Below the pieces are notes generated by a model. It worked only from the letters and a program-made list of their open reading frames with translations, searched no databases and had not been told where the DNA came from. From JAAZAI01 sp050942875 (GTDB lineage: Bacteria > Verrucomicrobiota > Kiritimatiellia > RFP12 > UBA3636): DNA of 11,789 bases. Of the stretch, positions 1 to 6,413 are shown piece after piece; position 1 is the first letter of the stretch; each line of letters opens with the position of its first letter. A program made the position numbers and the translations under genes. The stretch is from contig JBMNOD010000100.1 in assembly GCA_050942875.1 (NCBI GenBank), positions 1 to 11,789 on the forward strand. The letters run 5' to 3'.

Positions 1-127
1 CGTCCCGGCGCGGTCGTTCGCCATCCGTGGACGCGGCGTCCCCGCCGCGTGTCGCCACTTGCGATTCTTCGCCCGCGCTCAGCGCGGTGCGCCTCGGAGG
101 TGGGGCGACGCCGTCCCGGCGAGCCGC
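1..127. repeat. GC-rich hairpin repeat, copy 1
   Basis: Bases 1-127 are identical to 389-515 (spacing 388). The unit is a string of short GC hairpins: ACGCGGCG-TCCC-CGCCGCGT at 31-50, CCGCGC-TCA-GCGCGG at 73-87, and a CGCCG-TCC-CGGCG near its end. This copy is cut by the window edge, so its true left border is unknown. It lies inside the open minus frame of the left-edge gene, but in a different reading phase from copy 2. Confidence 0.9.
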
Positions 128-908
128 TCTTCGCCCTGAACGCCGTGAAGGGAGCCTCGGAAACAGGGGCACGGTTTGGGGGCACGGACAGGAATGTCCG
201 TGCCCCTTTGCCATTTTCGCCGTACACGTGCCCGTACCCAGCGAAGCGGTTCACGTACACGTACACGGAAGATCGTGAACGAGTACGCGAACGGGAACGA
301 GTACGTGAACGTAATTCCATTTGCCCGCAGTCCCCAACGACACGGCTCTCACGATGGGCGAACCATCTGCCGGAACGCTGGAGCCCGCCGTCCCGGCGCG
401 GTCGTTCGCCATCCGTGGACGCGGCGTCCCCGCCGCGTGTCGCCACTTGCGATTCTTCGCCCGCGCTCAGCGCGGTGCGCCTCGGAGGTGGGGCGACGCC
501 GTCCCGGCGAGCCGCCACGACAAGCCTTGTACTACTCGCCTGCGCTTTGGCGCGGACGGCTGGGAATGCTTCATTTGGGATCGCGGGGCTTTGTGCTTGC
601 ATCGTGACATTGAACTTTTCTTCTTCAAGTGTAAGAAGGGGGTCAAAGCAATAGGGCCCCATGAAGACATCTACCCGCATATATGATCCGTGCCGCACTG
701 GCAGATTGGGTTCGAACGTCACATTTGTCCCCCGGACATCGTGACAACGCTGAATGTCTGCGACAATAAACGTCTGAGGATCGGGCGAAACCGAAGCACC
801 TTCAAACAAGACGTCGAAGCGGTTGGTGCTGATCTGGATTTCGTGCGCGACAGCGACTTGGAGCAAGCCCCCTGTCAAAAGGATGGCGGCAAAAGGATGG
901 CGTTTCAT
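1..908 (-). CDS. Secreted protein of unknown function, 3' end beyond the left edge
   Basis: I do not recognise this protein. The minus frame starting at ATG 908 stays open to base 1 without a stop (302 codons), so the C terminus is outside the window. The first residues are a good Sec signal peptide: MKRHP, then a hydrophobic AAILLTGGLLQVAVA, with probable cleavage at AVA|HEIQ (about residue 21). A GGA 8 bases before ATG 908 favours it over the in-frame ATG at 920. Residues ~22-120 look native, with moderate base composition and a mixed beta-rich pattern (FIVADIQRCHD, YMRVDVFMGPYCFDP). From about residue 125 the frame enters the GC-rich repeat at 389-515, then a hexamer array read as RS/RT and VY dipeptides, then a hairpin read as ARTFLSVP, then the second repeat copy. 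This distal part may be a repeat invasion that replaced or extended the original C terminus. Expression as a full-length protein is unproven; the N-terminal part is the better supported half. Confidence 0.6.
   Translation of the reverse strand, partial: MKRHPFAAILLTGGLLQVAVAHEIQISTNRFDVLFEGASVSPDPQTFIVADIQRCHDVRGTNVTFEPNLPVRHGSYMRVDVFMGPYCFDPLLTLEEEKFNVTMQAQSPAIPNEAFPAVRAKAQASSTRLVVAARRDGVAPPPRRTALSAGEESQVATRGGDAASTDGERPRRDGGLQRSGRWFAHRESRVVGDCGQMELRSRTRSRSRTRSRSSVYVYVNRFAGYGHVYGENGKGARTFLSVPPNRAPVSEAPFTAFRAKSGSPGRRRPTSEAHRAERGRRIASGDTRRGRRVHGWRTTAPG
179..206. repeat. Perfect 12-bp hairpin with GGAA loop
   Basis: GGGGCACGGACA (179-190), loop GGAA (191-194), TGTCCGTGCCCC (195-206). The stem is perfect and only TTT follows on the plus strand, so it is a weak candidate for an intrinsic terminator. 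It looks more like a dispersed REP-like hairpin. On the minus strand it is translated as ARTFLSVP within the left-edge frame. Confidence 0.75.
221..312. repeat. Degenerate hexamer array in inverted arms
   Basis: Two arms of 6-bp units. The left arm (221-268) contains GTACAC, GTACCC and GTTCAC; the right arm (275-312) contains GAACGA, GTACGC, GAACGG and GTACGT. The right arm is roughly the reverse complement of the left, so the block can fold imperfectly. Because the period is a multiple of three it does not disturb the overlapping minus reading frame, where it appears as RS/RT and VY dipeptide repeats. Confidence 0.7.
389..515. repeat. GC-rich hairpin repeat, copy 2
   Basis: This is an exact 127-bp copy of bases 1-127. 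Homology ends sharply at base 516, after GAGCCGC. On the left the hairpin CGCCG-TCC-CGGCG is complete here (starting about 386), so the real unit is probably slightly longer than 127 bp. It marks the boundary between the native-looking and repeat-derived parts of the left-edge gene. Confidence 0.9.
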
Positions 909-974
909 GGTGATTTCCATCTTGAGGCATGTCTGCTATTTGAAGCCATCCCAAAAACAGAACTTCCATTTTTC

Positions 975-1003
975 ATCATGCCATAAAGCCGACAGAACGT
1001 CAA
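975..1003 (-). promoter_or_regulatory. Candidate sigma70-type promoter for the left-edge gene
   Basis: On the minus strand TTGACG (1003-998) is followed after 17 bases by CATGAT (980-975), matching 5/6 and 4/6 of the consensus boxes. Transcription would start near 968, leaving a leader of about 60 bases before ATG 908. This is a motif match only. Confidence 0.35.
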
Positions 1004-1150
1004 ACGACCAACCTGGTTGTTTTTGCTTTCAGTGCTGTTGGGACAAACATCCACCGCGAAATATAATTAATTAATTACAACTGCAATAGCTCATGACGAT
1101 CATGCTACCGTTTTTCGGCAAGACTGTCGAGCGGAAATTGACGAATGGGG

Positions 1151-1178
1151 ACTTGAAGTTTGAAACTGGAAATTGGGC
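1151..1178. repeat. 7-bp period array (ACTTGAA type)
   Basis: Four heptads in register: ACTTGAA, GTTTGAA, ACTGGAA, ATTGGGC. A related array with the same first and third units lies at 8621-8648 (ACTTGAA, ACCCGAC, ACTGGAA, ACTGGGC), where it forms the edge of a gene fragment. Confidence 0.6.
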
Positions 1179-1196
1179 CGGGGCGAGTGGGTTTCA

Positions 1197-1265
1197 GACA
1201 AGATTACAAGATTGACAAGATTGCGGGCGCGAAGAATGGAATCCTGTAAATCCTGTAATCCTGTC
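1197..1265. repeat. 26-bp imperfect inverted repeat built of 8/9-bp units, copy 1
   Basis: The left arm 1197-1222 is built from ACAAGATT units and the right arm 1240-1265 from AATCCTGT units, with a 17-base loop. Pairing 1197 with 1265 inward gives 22 of 26 Watson-Crick pairs. Three of the four mismatches are A opposite C at the same place in each unit, which become G-U pairs in a minus-strand transcript. It is followed at 1278-1292 by the hairpin CTGGGG-CGT-CCCCAG and a C/T-rich tail to about 1320. The right arm recurs exactly at 1480-1505. Confidence 0.75.
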
Positions 1266-1277
1266 CAAAAACGGGGT

Positions 1278-1320
1278 CTGGGGCGTCCCCAGCCAGAACT
1301 CCTCGCTCCTCGCCCCTCAC
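1278..1320. repeat. CTGGGG/CCCCAG hairpin with pyrimidine-rich tail, copy 1
   Basis: The hairpin CTGGGG-CGT-CCCCAG (1278-1292) is followed by AGAACTCCTCGCTCCTCG and a CCCCTCAC end. A diverged copy follows the second 26-bp inverted repeat (about 1512-1577), and a third lies in inverted orientation at 8150-8200, with CTGGGG-GCA-CCCCAG at 8179-8193. Confidence 0.6.
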
Positions 1321-1324
1321 TAAA

Positions 1325-1411
1325 ATTTTTGTGGTTTCGTGGCTATATGAAAGAGCAAGTGTGCAGCCGATGGGAAAACTTCGACAGTCCATGGTCCATC
1401 GTCCTGAATCG
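1325..1411. repeat. TTCGTGGCTAT module and CCATGG heptad module
   Basis: TTTTTGTGGTTTCGTGGCTA begins at 1326. The same string type is found at 5315-5334 and, inverted, at 6938-6967. At 1382-1411 lies a CGACAGTCCATGG...GTCCTGAATCG block whose reverse complement occurs at 5452-5488 with one extra 7-bp unit. In both places the two modules travel together, with different filler between them. Confidence 0.6.
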
Positions 1412-1447
1412 AAGGCGGCTGGGCGTGGGTGGGGCTTTAGGCATGAT

Positions 1448-1577
1448 GACAAGATTGACAAGATTGTCTTGGTGGATGTAATCCTGTAAATCCTGTAATC
1501 CTGTCTAAAAAGCGGGGCCCGGGGCGCCCCCAGCTTGAACTCCTCTCTTCTCTCCACTCTCTGCTCACCGCTCACTG
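1448..1577. repeat. Composite repeat, copy 2
   Basis: GACAAGATT occurs twice (1448-1465), and the right arm at 1480-1505 is identical over 26 bp to 1240-1265. A GC block around 1512-1532 (centre GGGGCGCCCC) is followed by a heptad-like pyrimidine tail: CTCCTCT, CTTCTCT, CCACTCT, CTGCTCA, CCGCTCA (about 1543-1577). The order of parts matches copy 1, so the whole module has been duplicated and then diverged. Confidence 0.65.
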
Positions 1578-1613
1578 CAATCGGCCGGCCTCCACCGACG
1601 CCCGACCGATTGC
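1577..1613. repeat. 12-bp inverted repeat upstream of lpxK
   Basis: GCAATCGGCCGG (1577-1588) pairs with CCGACCGATTGC (1602-1613) with a single C opposite A, and the loop is 13 bases. It sits just upstream of the likely lpxK promoter and could be an operator or an RNA hairpin; nothing further can be said. Confidence 0.4.
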
Positions 1614-1629
1614 GAAGCGAAACGGCTTC

Positions 1630-1658
1630 TTGTTTCGGAGGCCGTTTTTCGCTATAGT
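1630..1658 (+). promoter_or_regulatory. Candidate promoter of the lpxK-ruvB-amidase operon
   Basis: TTGTTT (1630-1635), 17-base spacer, TATAGT (1653-1658; 5/6 of the -10 box). Transcription would begin near 1665, about 22 bases before ATG 1687, with a weak Shine-Dalgarno TAAGGA at 1667-1672. If correct it rules out translation from the upstream in-frame TTG at 1630. A hairpin AACGGCTT...AGGCCGTT with a T run (1621-1649) overlaps it and could instead be a terminator. Confidence 0.4.
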
Positions 1659-1686
1659 TGTTTGCTTAAGGAAAACAAATCACACC

Positions 1687-2901
1687 ATGAGATTGCGGAA
1701 GTCACTGGAGGCAACGGAAAACTTCATCCTGCCTCTCATCCAGTATGAAGGCGACGACCAGGGGCACGACTGGCCCATCCAGTTTTTGCTCTGGGTGTTG
1801 AAGCGCTTGTCCGTGCTTTATCGCTGGGTGGTTCAGTTCCGCCTCTATCTCTACCGGACCGGCGTCATCCGACGCTTTCCGCTCGGCTGCCAGGTCATCA
1901 GCGTCGGCAACGTGACCGTCGGCGGCACCGGCAAGACCCCCATGGTCGAAATGCTTGCCCGCGAGCTCAGCCGGGAAGGCCGCAAAGTCGCCATCCTCAG
2001 CCGCGGCTACCGCAAAAGGGAAAAGACCGCCCTGCAAAAGCTCGGCGACCTCTTCAAAGGCGGCGCCTCCAAGACCCCGCCGCGGATCGTCTCCGACGGG
2101 CGCCGCCTTCTGCTCGACAGCGAAATGAGCGGCGACGAGCCGTACATGCTCGCGACGAACCTCCCCAACGTCGTCGTCCTCGTCGACAAGGATCGCGTCA
2201 AGAGCGGACGCTACGCCGTCCGCCATTTCGGTTGCGACACGTTGCTGCTCGACGACGGCTTCCAGTACCAGAAGCTGCTCCACCGCCTCGACCTCGTGCT
2301 CGTGGATCGCACCAACCCCTTCGGCAATGGCAACGTCCTGCCGCGGGGCTTCCTCCGCGAACCCGCCGGCAACATCGCCCGCGCCAAGTTCATCTGCATC
2401 ACCAAGGCGCGCCACGGCGACACCGCCGATCTGCGCCGCCGCATCCGCGAGCTCAACCCCGCCGCCGGCATCATGGAGTGCAACCACGAGCCTTGCGCCC
2501 TCGTCGGCGCCTTCTCCCGCACCCGCCACCCGCTCGAGACGCTCCGCGGCATGAACGTCGTCGCGCTCTCCGGCATCGCCTCCCCCCTGAGCTTCGAAAA
2601 CTCCCTCGAAGAGCTCGGCGCCACCATCCTCCACCGCAAACGCTACGCCGACCACCACCGCTACTCCCAGCAGGAAGTGATCGACATCGTCAACGAGGCC
2701 AAATCCCTGAACGCCGACGCCATCGTCACCACCGAGAAAGACGCCGTGCGCATGACCCGCATCGACCGCTGCGCCGTGCCCGTCTATTTCGTTCGCATCG
2801 AAGTGCGCTTCTCCAGCGGCGAAGAGGAGTTCCGCCGCTGCATCAACCAGATCACCTTCGCGGACGCCGGGCCCGTCCCCGCGGCCAAGCCCCGCCTGTA
2901 A
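1687..2901 (+). CDS. lpxK: Tetraacyldisaccharide 4'-kinase (lipid A biosynthesis)
   Basis: LpxK phosphorylates the 4' position of the lipid A disaccharide precursor with ATP at the inner face of the cytoplasmic membrane, so the cell has a lipid A-type outer membrane. The 404-residue product has the family's late P-loop, VGNVTVGGTGKTP (GGTGKT at residues 79-84), then SRGY, the LDDGFQYQ segment (about 188-195), the FGNGNVLPRGFLREP stretch, and ADHHRY, matching the family DHHxY motif with its catalytic-site histidine. An N-terminal stretch rich in W, L and Y (about residues 30-60) fits the membrane anchor. It is longer than typical LpxK proteins (about 320-350), mainly at the N terminus and after the P-loop. 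ATG 1687 is preferred over the TTG at 1630 because the latter lies inside a probable promoter. ruvB starts 15 bp downstream, so they are probably cotranscribed. Confidence 0.96.
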   Translation: MRLRKSLEATENFILPLIQYEGDDQGHDWPIQFLLWVLKRLSVLYRWVVQFRLYLYRTGVIRRFPLGCQVISVGNVTVGGTGKTPMVEMLARELSREGRKVAILSRGYRKREKTALQKLGDLFKGGASKTPPRIVSDGRRLLLDSEMSGDEPYMLATNLPNVVVLVDKDRVKSGRYAVRHFGCDTLLLDDGFQYQKLLHRLDLVLVDRTNPFGNGNVLPRGFLREPAGNIARAKFICITKARHGDTADLRRRIRELNPAAGIMECNHEPCALVGAFSRTRHPLETLRGMNVVALSGIASPLSFENSLEELGATILHRKRYADHHRYSQQEVIDIVNEAKSLNADAIVTTEKDAVRMTRIDRCAVPVYFVRIEVRFSSGEEEFRRCINQITFADAGPVPAAKPRL

Positions 2902-2916
2902 AACAGACGCATCGCC

Positions 2917-3936
<1,020 letters not shown>

Positions 3937-3937
3937 C

Positions 3938-5294
3938 ATGCTCGACAAACGCCACATCACCTCCCGCCTGTTTCGGCCCGCCCTCCTCGCAGCGCTCTTC
4001 CTGACCAGTTGCGCCACCCCCGACGCCCCCGAAGGCGACGCCCCGGCCGAAACCAACGCCGTCGCCAGCGTCGCCGCGCCCCCCTCCATGCCTCCACAAC
4101 AAGCCGTTGAGCCTGCCCCCAAACCCGCAGAAGAACCATCGTCCAAGCCCGCATCCACAGACCCCCAAACTCACCACTCATCACCCACCGCTCATCACCC
4201 CCCCCCCGGCCCCGCAGCCTGCCGTGGCGAAACCCTGGACCCTGGACTTCAAGCACGGCCACCAGTCCGCCACCATCGACGGCGTGTGCGTGTACCTGCT
4301 CGAACCCGCGGTTCTCGACCCCAGGACGCGCAAGGGCAAACCCTCCGCCCTCGACCACAAGCACACGGTCGGCCCGCTCGTCAACGCCCAGGCCAGGCCC
4401 CTCGTCCAAGGCCGCCCCGTGCGCGTCTTCATCGACCCCGGCCACGGCGGCGCCGATTCCGGCGCCCTCTCCCAGGACCGCAAGCTCGTCGAGAGCCGCG
4501 TCGTCCTCGACATCGCCAAACGGCTCGCCGCCTACCTCGCGCAAACCGGATTCGACGTCAAGCTCTCCCGCCAGGACAACACCACCTCCCTCCTGCTCGA
4601 AGAACGCACGTTCCTCGCCGCGCGATGGAAGGCCGACATCTTCGTCAGCATCCACATCAACGCCACCGCCGATGGCGACCCCGGCGCCTACGGCCTCGAA
4701 ACGTTCATCCTGCCCCCGGCCGGCGCCTGTTCGACATACGGCCGCTCCGCTTCCACCGACGCGCAAAAAGGCAACGGCAACGACGTGCGCAACATGCAGC
4801 TTGGCTTCGCCATCCAGCGCCGCACCGTGAAAACGTCGAAAATGGCCGACCGCGGCCTGCGCCGCGCGCGCTTCACCGTGCTCCGCGACGCCCCCATGCC
4901 CGCCGCGCTCGTGGAATGCGGCTTCATCTCCTCGCCCCGCGACCGCAAGATCCTCAACACGGCCGAAGGCCGCGAACGCCTCGCCCGCGGCATCTTCCAG
5001 GGCATCTGCGACTACGCCTACGGCACCCTCGCCCCCGGACTCCCCGCCCACGCGCCCGGCGGCAAGGACACAGCCGTCGGCAGCACAACTCCCCCGCCCA
5101 TCAACAAAGACGCCACCCCCACCCCCATAGCACCACGGCGTCCCGTGGTGCTCCATGGCACGAACCTCCCCGACAAAGTCGTCGTCCCCAACCGCAAGCC
5201 CGCCTGGACGCCGCCCCCCATCCCCGAAGACAAAAAGGAAGACCCCCGCCTGCAAAAAATCCGCGAAGAAGCCGCCCGAGCCGCCGGCTTTTAG
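3938..5294 (+). CDS. N-acetylmuramoyl-L-alanine amidase lipoprotein, interrupted by a frame break
   Basis: This Amidase_3 (AmiC/LytC-type) zinc enzyme cleaves the bond between MurNAc and the peptide stem. It begins at ATG 3938, one base after the ruvB stop, with a lipoprotein signal ending in the lipobox LTSC (Cys25), then a Pro/Ala/Lys-rich linker. The catalytic domain is in the +1 frame: DPGHGG, LVESRV, SIHINA and VECGF supply the expected His169, Glu185, His239 and Glu326 (numbering if one base is removed at the tract; 451 residues). As written the upstream frame leaves the amidase frame at a heptad array (4170-4197) plus C10 (4198-4207). Read literally, the lipoprotein frame runs on as an unrelated Arg/Pro-rich product to 5545, and the amidase frame has no ATG-started signal. 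Sequencing error in the C run, a real inactivating shift, or phase variation are all possible. The tail is Pro-rich and carries a hairpin repeat at 5125-5158. Confidence 0.88.
4170..4207. repeat. Four heptads plus C10 tract at the amidase frame break
   Basis: CTCACCA (4170-4176), CTCATCA (4177-4183), CCCACCG (4184-4190) and CTCATCA (4191-4197) are followed directly by ten C (4198-4207). The heptads resemble the CTGCTCA/CCGCTCA tail at 1557-1577. Removing either one C or one heptad shifts the frame by the same amount (7 = 1 mod 3) and joins the lipoprotein signal to the amidase domain. Confidence 0.8.
5125..5158. repeat. Palindromic hairpin element inside the amidase tail
   Basis: AGCACCACGG (5129-5138), loop CGTC, CCGTGGTGCT (5143-5152) form a perfect 10-bp stem, extended by CCAT and CCATGG with a 2-base bulge. 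The layout (GC stem around a G/TCCC turn) resembles the hairpins in the 127-bp repeat at the left edge. It is read in frame as APRRPVVLHG. Confidence 0.65.
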
Positions 5295-5606
5295 GTCCCC
5301 CTTGTTTAGTGAGGTTTGTGTTTTTCGTGGCTATCCCCACCCACTCCCACACTTGCTCCCACACTTGCTCTTCTTACGCTTACTCCCACACTTACTCTTC
5401 TTACCCTTGCTCCCCCACTCACTCGCCCACACTCACTCTTTCGCCTCCCCTCCGATTCAGGACAATGGACCATGGTCCATGGACTATCGAAGAGTTCGCG
5501 AGGACGCAAGACAAGAGACGCGAGACAAGACCGGAGGCATCCTAGCCGCTTCTTCGACAAAGCTCTCGACAAAGTTACTCTCCGGCGGGTCTTGAGCCTG
5601 GGCTGG

Positions 5607-5640
5607 CGTCGATGACGTCGATGGCGTCGGTGACGTCGAC
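5607..5640. repeat. 9-bp tandem array CGTCGATGR
   Basis: CGTCGATGA (5607-5615), CGTCGATGG (5616-5624), CGTCGGTGA (5625-5633) and the partial unit CGTCGAC (5634-5640). The last unit merges into a TCGACAAAG box. Confidence 0.8.
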
Positions 5641-5681
5641 AAAGGTTTTCGACAAGGCTCTCGACAAAGTTGCCCCTCGGC

Positions 5682-5709
5682 ACTAGCGACTAGCCACTAG
5701 CGACTAGCG
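5682..5709. repeat. Heptad array ACTAGCG x4
   Basis: ACTAGCG, ACTAGCC, ACTAGCG, ACTAGCG in exact 7-bp register, followed by ACTCGAC, which keeps the period. Confidence 0.9.
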
Positions 5710-5720
5710 ACTCGACAAAG

Positions 5721-5747
5721 TAATTTGTAATTCGTAATTCGTAATTC
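5721..5747. repeat. Heptad array TAATTCG x4
   Basis: TAATTTG, TAATTCG, TAATTCG and TAATTC in 7-bp register, ending 13 bases before ATG 5761. Being AT-rich it is the only obvious site for promoter melting near this gene. Confidence 0.9.
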
Positions 5748-5760
5748 CCCCCCGCTTTCC

Positions 5761-6366
5761 ATGAAAACTTCAGCCCTCAACACCACAGCCCGCCTCTGCC
5801 GCCACGCCCTCCTCGCCTGCTGCGCCCTGCTCCTGCTCGGCGGCTGCGCATCCCCCACGGACAAGGACGGCCGACTCCGCCACCGCCAAATCGTCGTGGC
5901 CCCCTCCGCCCTCAACTGGCTCGAAGTCGGCTACTTCCCGCGAGCGAACGACCCGCTCGTCGTCTCCCCCTGCCGGCTCTCCTTCTTCGGCTCCGGCGAG
6001 GTGCAGTTCAAGACCGGACGCAGCCCGCAGGTCTGGTCCTCGTTCTCCCAGGAAGTCGACCACCCGCACTGGAACGAAGTCGTCGCCGACCGCCTGCACA
6101 TCGGCCCCGATGAAATGTGCGAAGTGCTTCAGACCTTCGTGGACGAAGGCGTCGTGCCGCCCCGCGCCTTCAAGGTCCGCCGCCAGGAAGTGAAGCCGCC
6201 CTACGTCAACATCGCCGGCATGATCGGGATGGAGAAAATCCGCATCGCCACGGACAACCCCTACCTCGTCGGCCTCGTCGAAGAGGCCCTCGAAAACTTC
6301 GAGCCCGCCCTCAAGCGCGCCGCGCTCGCACAGCAAGCCGACGAGACCCCGCAGCAGACAAAATAG
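5761..6366 (+). CDS. Lipoprotein of unknown function
   Basis: I do not recognise the family. The 201-residue product starts with a textbook lipoprotein signal: basic residues (R11, R14), a hydrophobic run, and lipobox LGGC with Cys29 followed by Ala-Ser, which in general favours outer-membrane sorting. The mature part (about 173 residues) is rich in aromatic and charged residues (ALNWLEVGYFPRAND, WSSFSQEVDHPHWNEVV) and ends in a Lys/Gln/Thr-rich tail. No catalytic motif or repeat is apparent. Base composition and codon choice (GCC, CTC, GAC) match the lpxK-ruvB operon, so it looks like a resident gene. No Shine-Dalgarno is visible; the 13 bases before ATG are C/T-rich. It could be transcribed from within the repeat mosaic or by read-through from the amidase. 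It is plausibly an envelope component, given the upstream amidase, but that rests on position only. Confidence 0.85.
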   Translation: MKTSALNTTARLCRHALLACCALLLLGGCASPTDKDGRLRHRQIVVAPSALNWLEVGYFPRANDPLVVSPCRLSFFGSGEVQFKTGRSPQVWSSFSQEVDHPHWNEVVADRLHIGPDEMCEVLQTFVDEGVVPPRAFKVRRQEVKPPYVNIAGMIGMEKIRIATDNPYLVGLVEEALENFEPALKRAALAQQADETPQQTK

Positions 6367-6381
6367 GCCATGAAAGCCAAC

Positions 6382-6413
6382 GGATGAGCACTGAAACGGA
6401 TGAGCACTGAAAC
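6382..6413. repeat. 16-bp tandem duplication over a start codon
   Basis: GGATGAGCACTGAAAC occurs twice back to back (6382-6397 and 6398-6413). Each copy contains an ATG (6384 and 6400). The first opens an 8-codon frame that stops at 6408-6410, overlapping the true start at 6400. Confidence 0.9.

Larger units (their letters stand above)
909..1686. other. Divergent intergenic region, repeat-rich, no gene seen
   Basis: These 778 bp lie between the minus left-edge gene and plus-strand lpxK. No convincing coding frame is present. Bases 909-1150 hold ordinary sequence with a candidate minus promoter and an AT-rich tract around 1062-1080 (ATTAATTAATTA). Bases 1151-1577 are almost entirely short-period repeat modules, listed separately. 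Bases 1577-1686 hold an inverted repeat and the likely lpxK promoter. Confidence 0.75.
5554..5720 (+). repeat. Six dispersed TCGACAAAG boxes
   Basis: TCGACAAAG occurs at 5554-5562, 5566-5574, 5636-5644, 5661-5669 and 5712-5720, with one variant TCGACAAGG at 5649-5657. Pairs are spaced 12-13 bp apart. The group ends 40 bp before the lipoprotein start. They may be binding sites or just another repeat family. Confidence 0.7.
5295..5760. other. 466-bp intergenic mosaic of short tandem repeats
   Basis: No gene is seen. In order it holds: the TTTTTCGTGGCTAT module (5315-5334); a pyrimidine-rich hexamer array with CTCCCA, CACTTG and CTCTTC units (5335-5440); the CCATGG heptad module (5452-5488, including the 16-bp palindrome 5464-5479); six TCGACAAAG boxes (5554-5720); a 9-bp array (5607-5640); and two heptad arrays (5682-5709 and 5721-5747). 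Repeats reach to within 13 bases of the next start codon, leaving little room for a standard promoter and ribosome site. Confidence 0.8.

Noticed and set aside
1..686. Plus-strand open frames at the left edge
   Set aside because: They consist of the same GC-rich repeats read on the other strand, with no signal or domain. The minus frame has a signal peptide and a native-looking N terminus.
1035..1068. Plus-strand promoter TTGGGA, 18-base spacer, TATAAT
   Set aside because: The boxes are present, but no plus-strand gene follows for about 600 bases, and the AT tract around 1062-1080 makes chance matches likely.
1621..1649. Hairpin AACGGCTT/AGGCCGTT with T run as an intrinsic terminator
   Set aside because: It has a plausible shape (8 bp with one wobble, 10-base loop), but no plus-strand gene lies upstream to terminate and it overlaps the better-placed lpxK promoter.
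3957..5255. 432-codon minus frame opposite the amidase
   Set aside because: It is antisense to catalytic motifs on the plus strand; composition bias explains the open frame.
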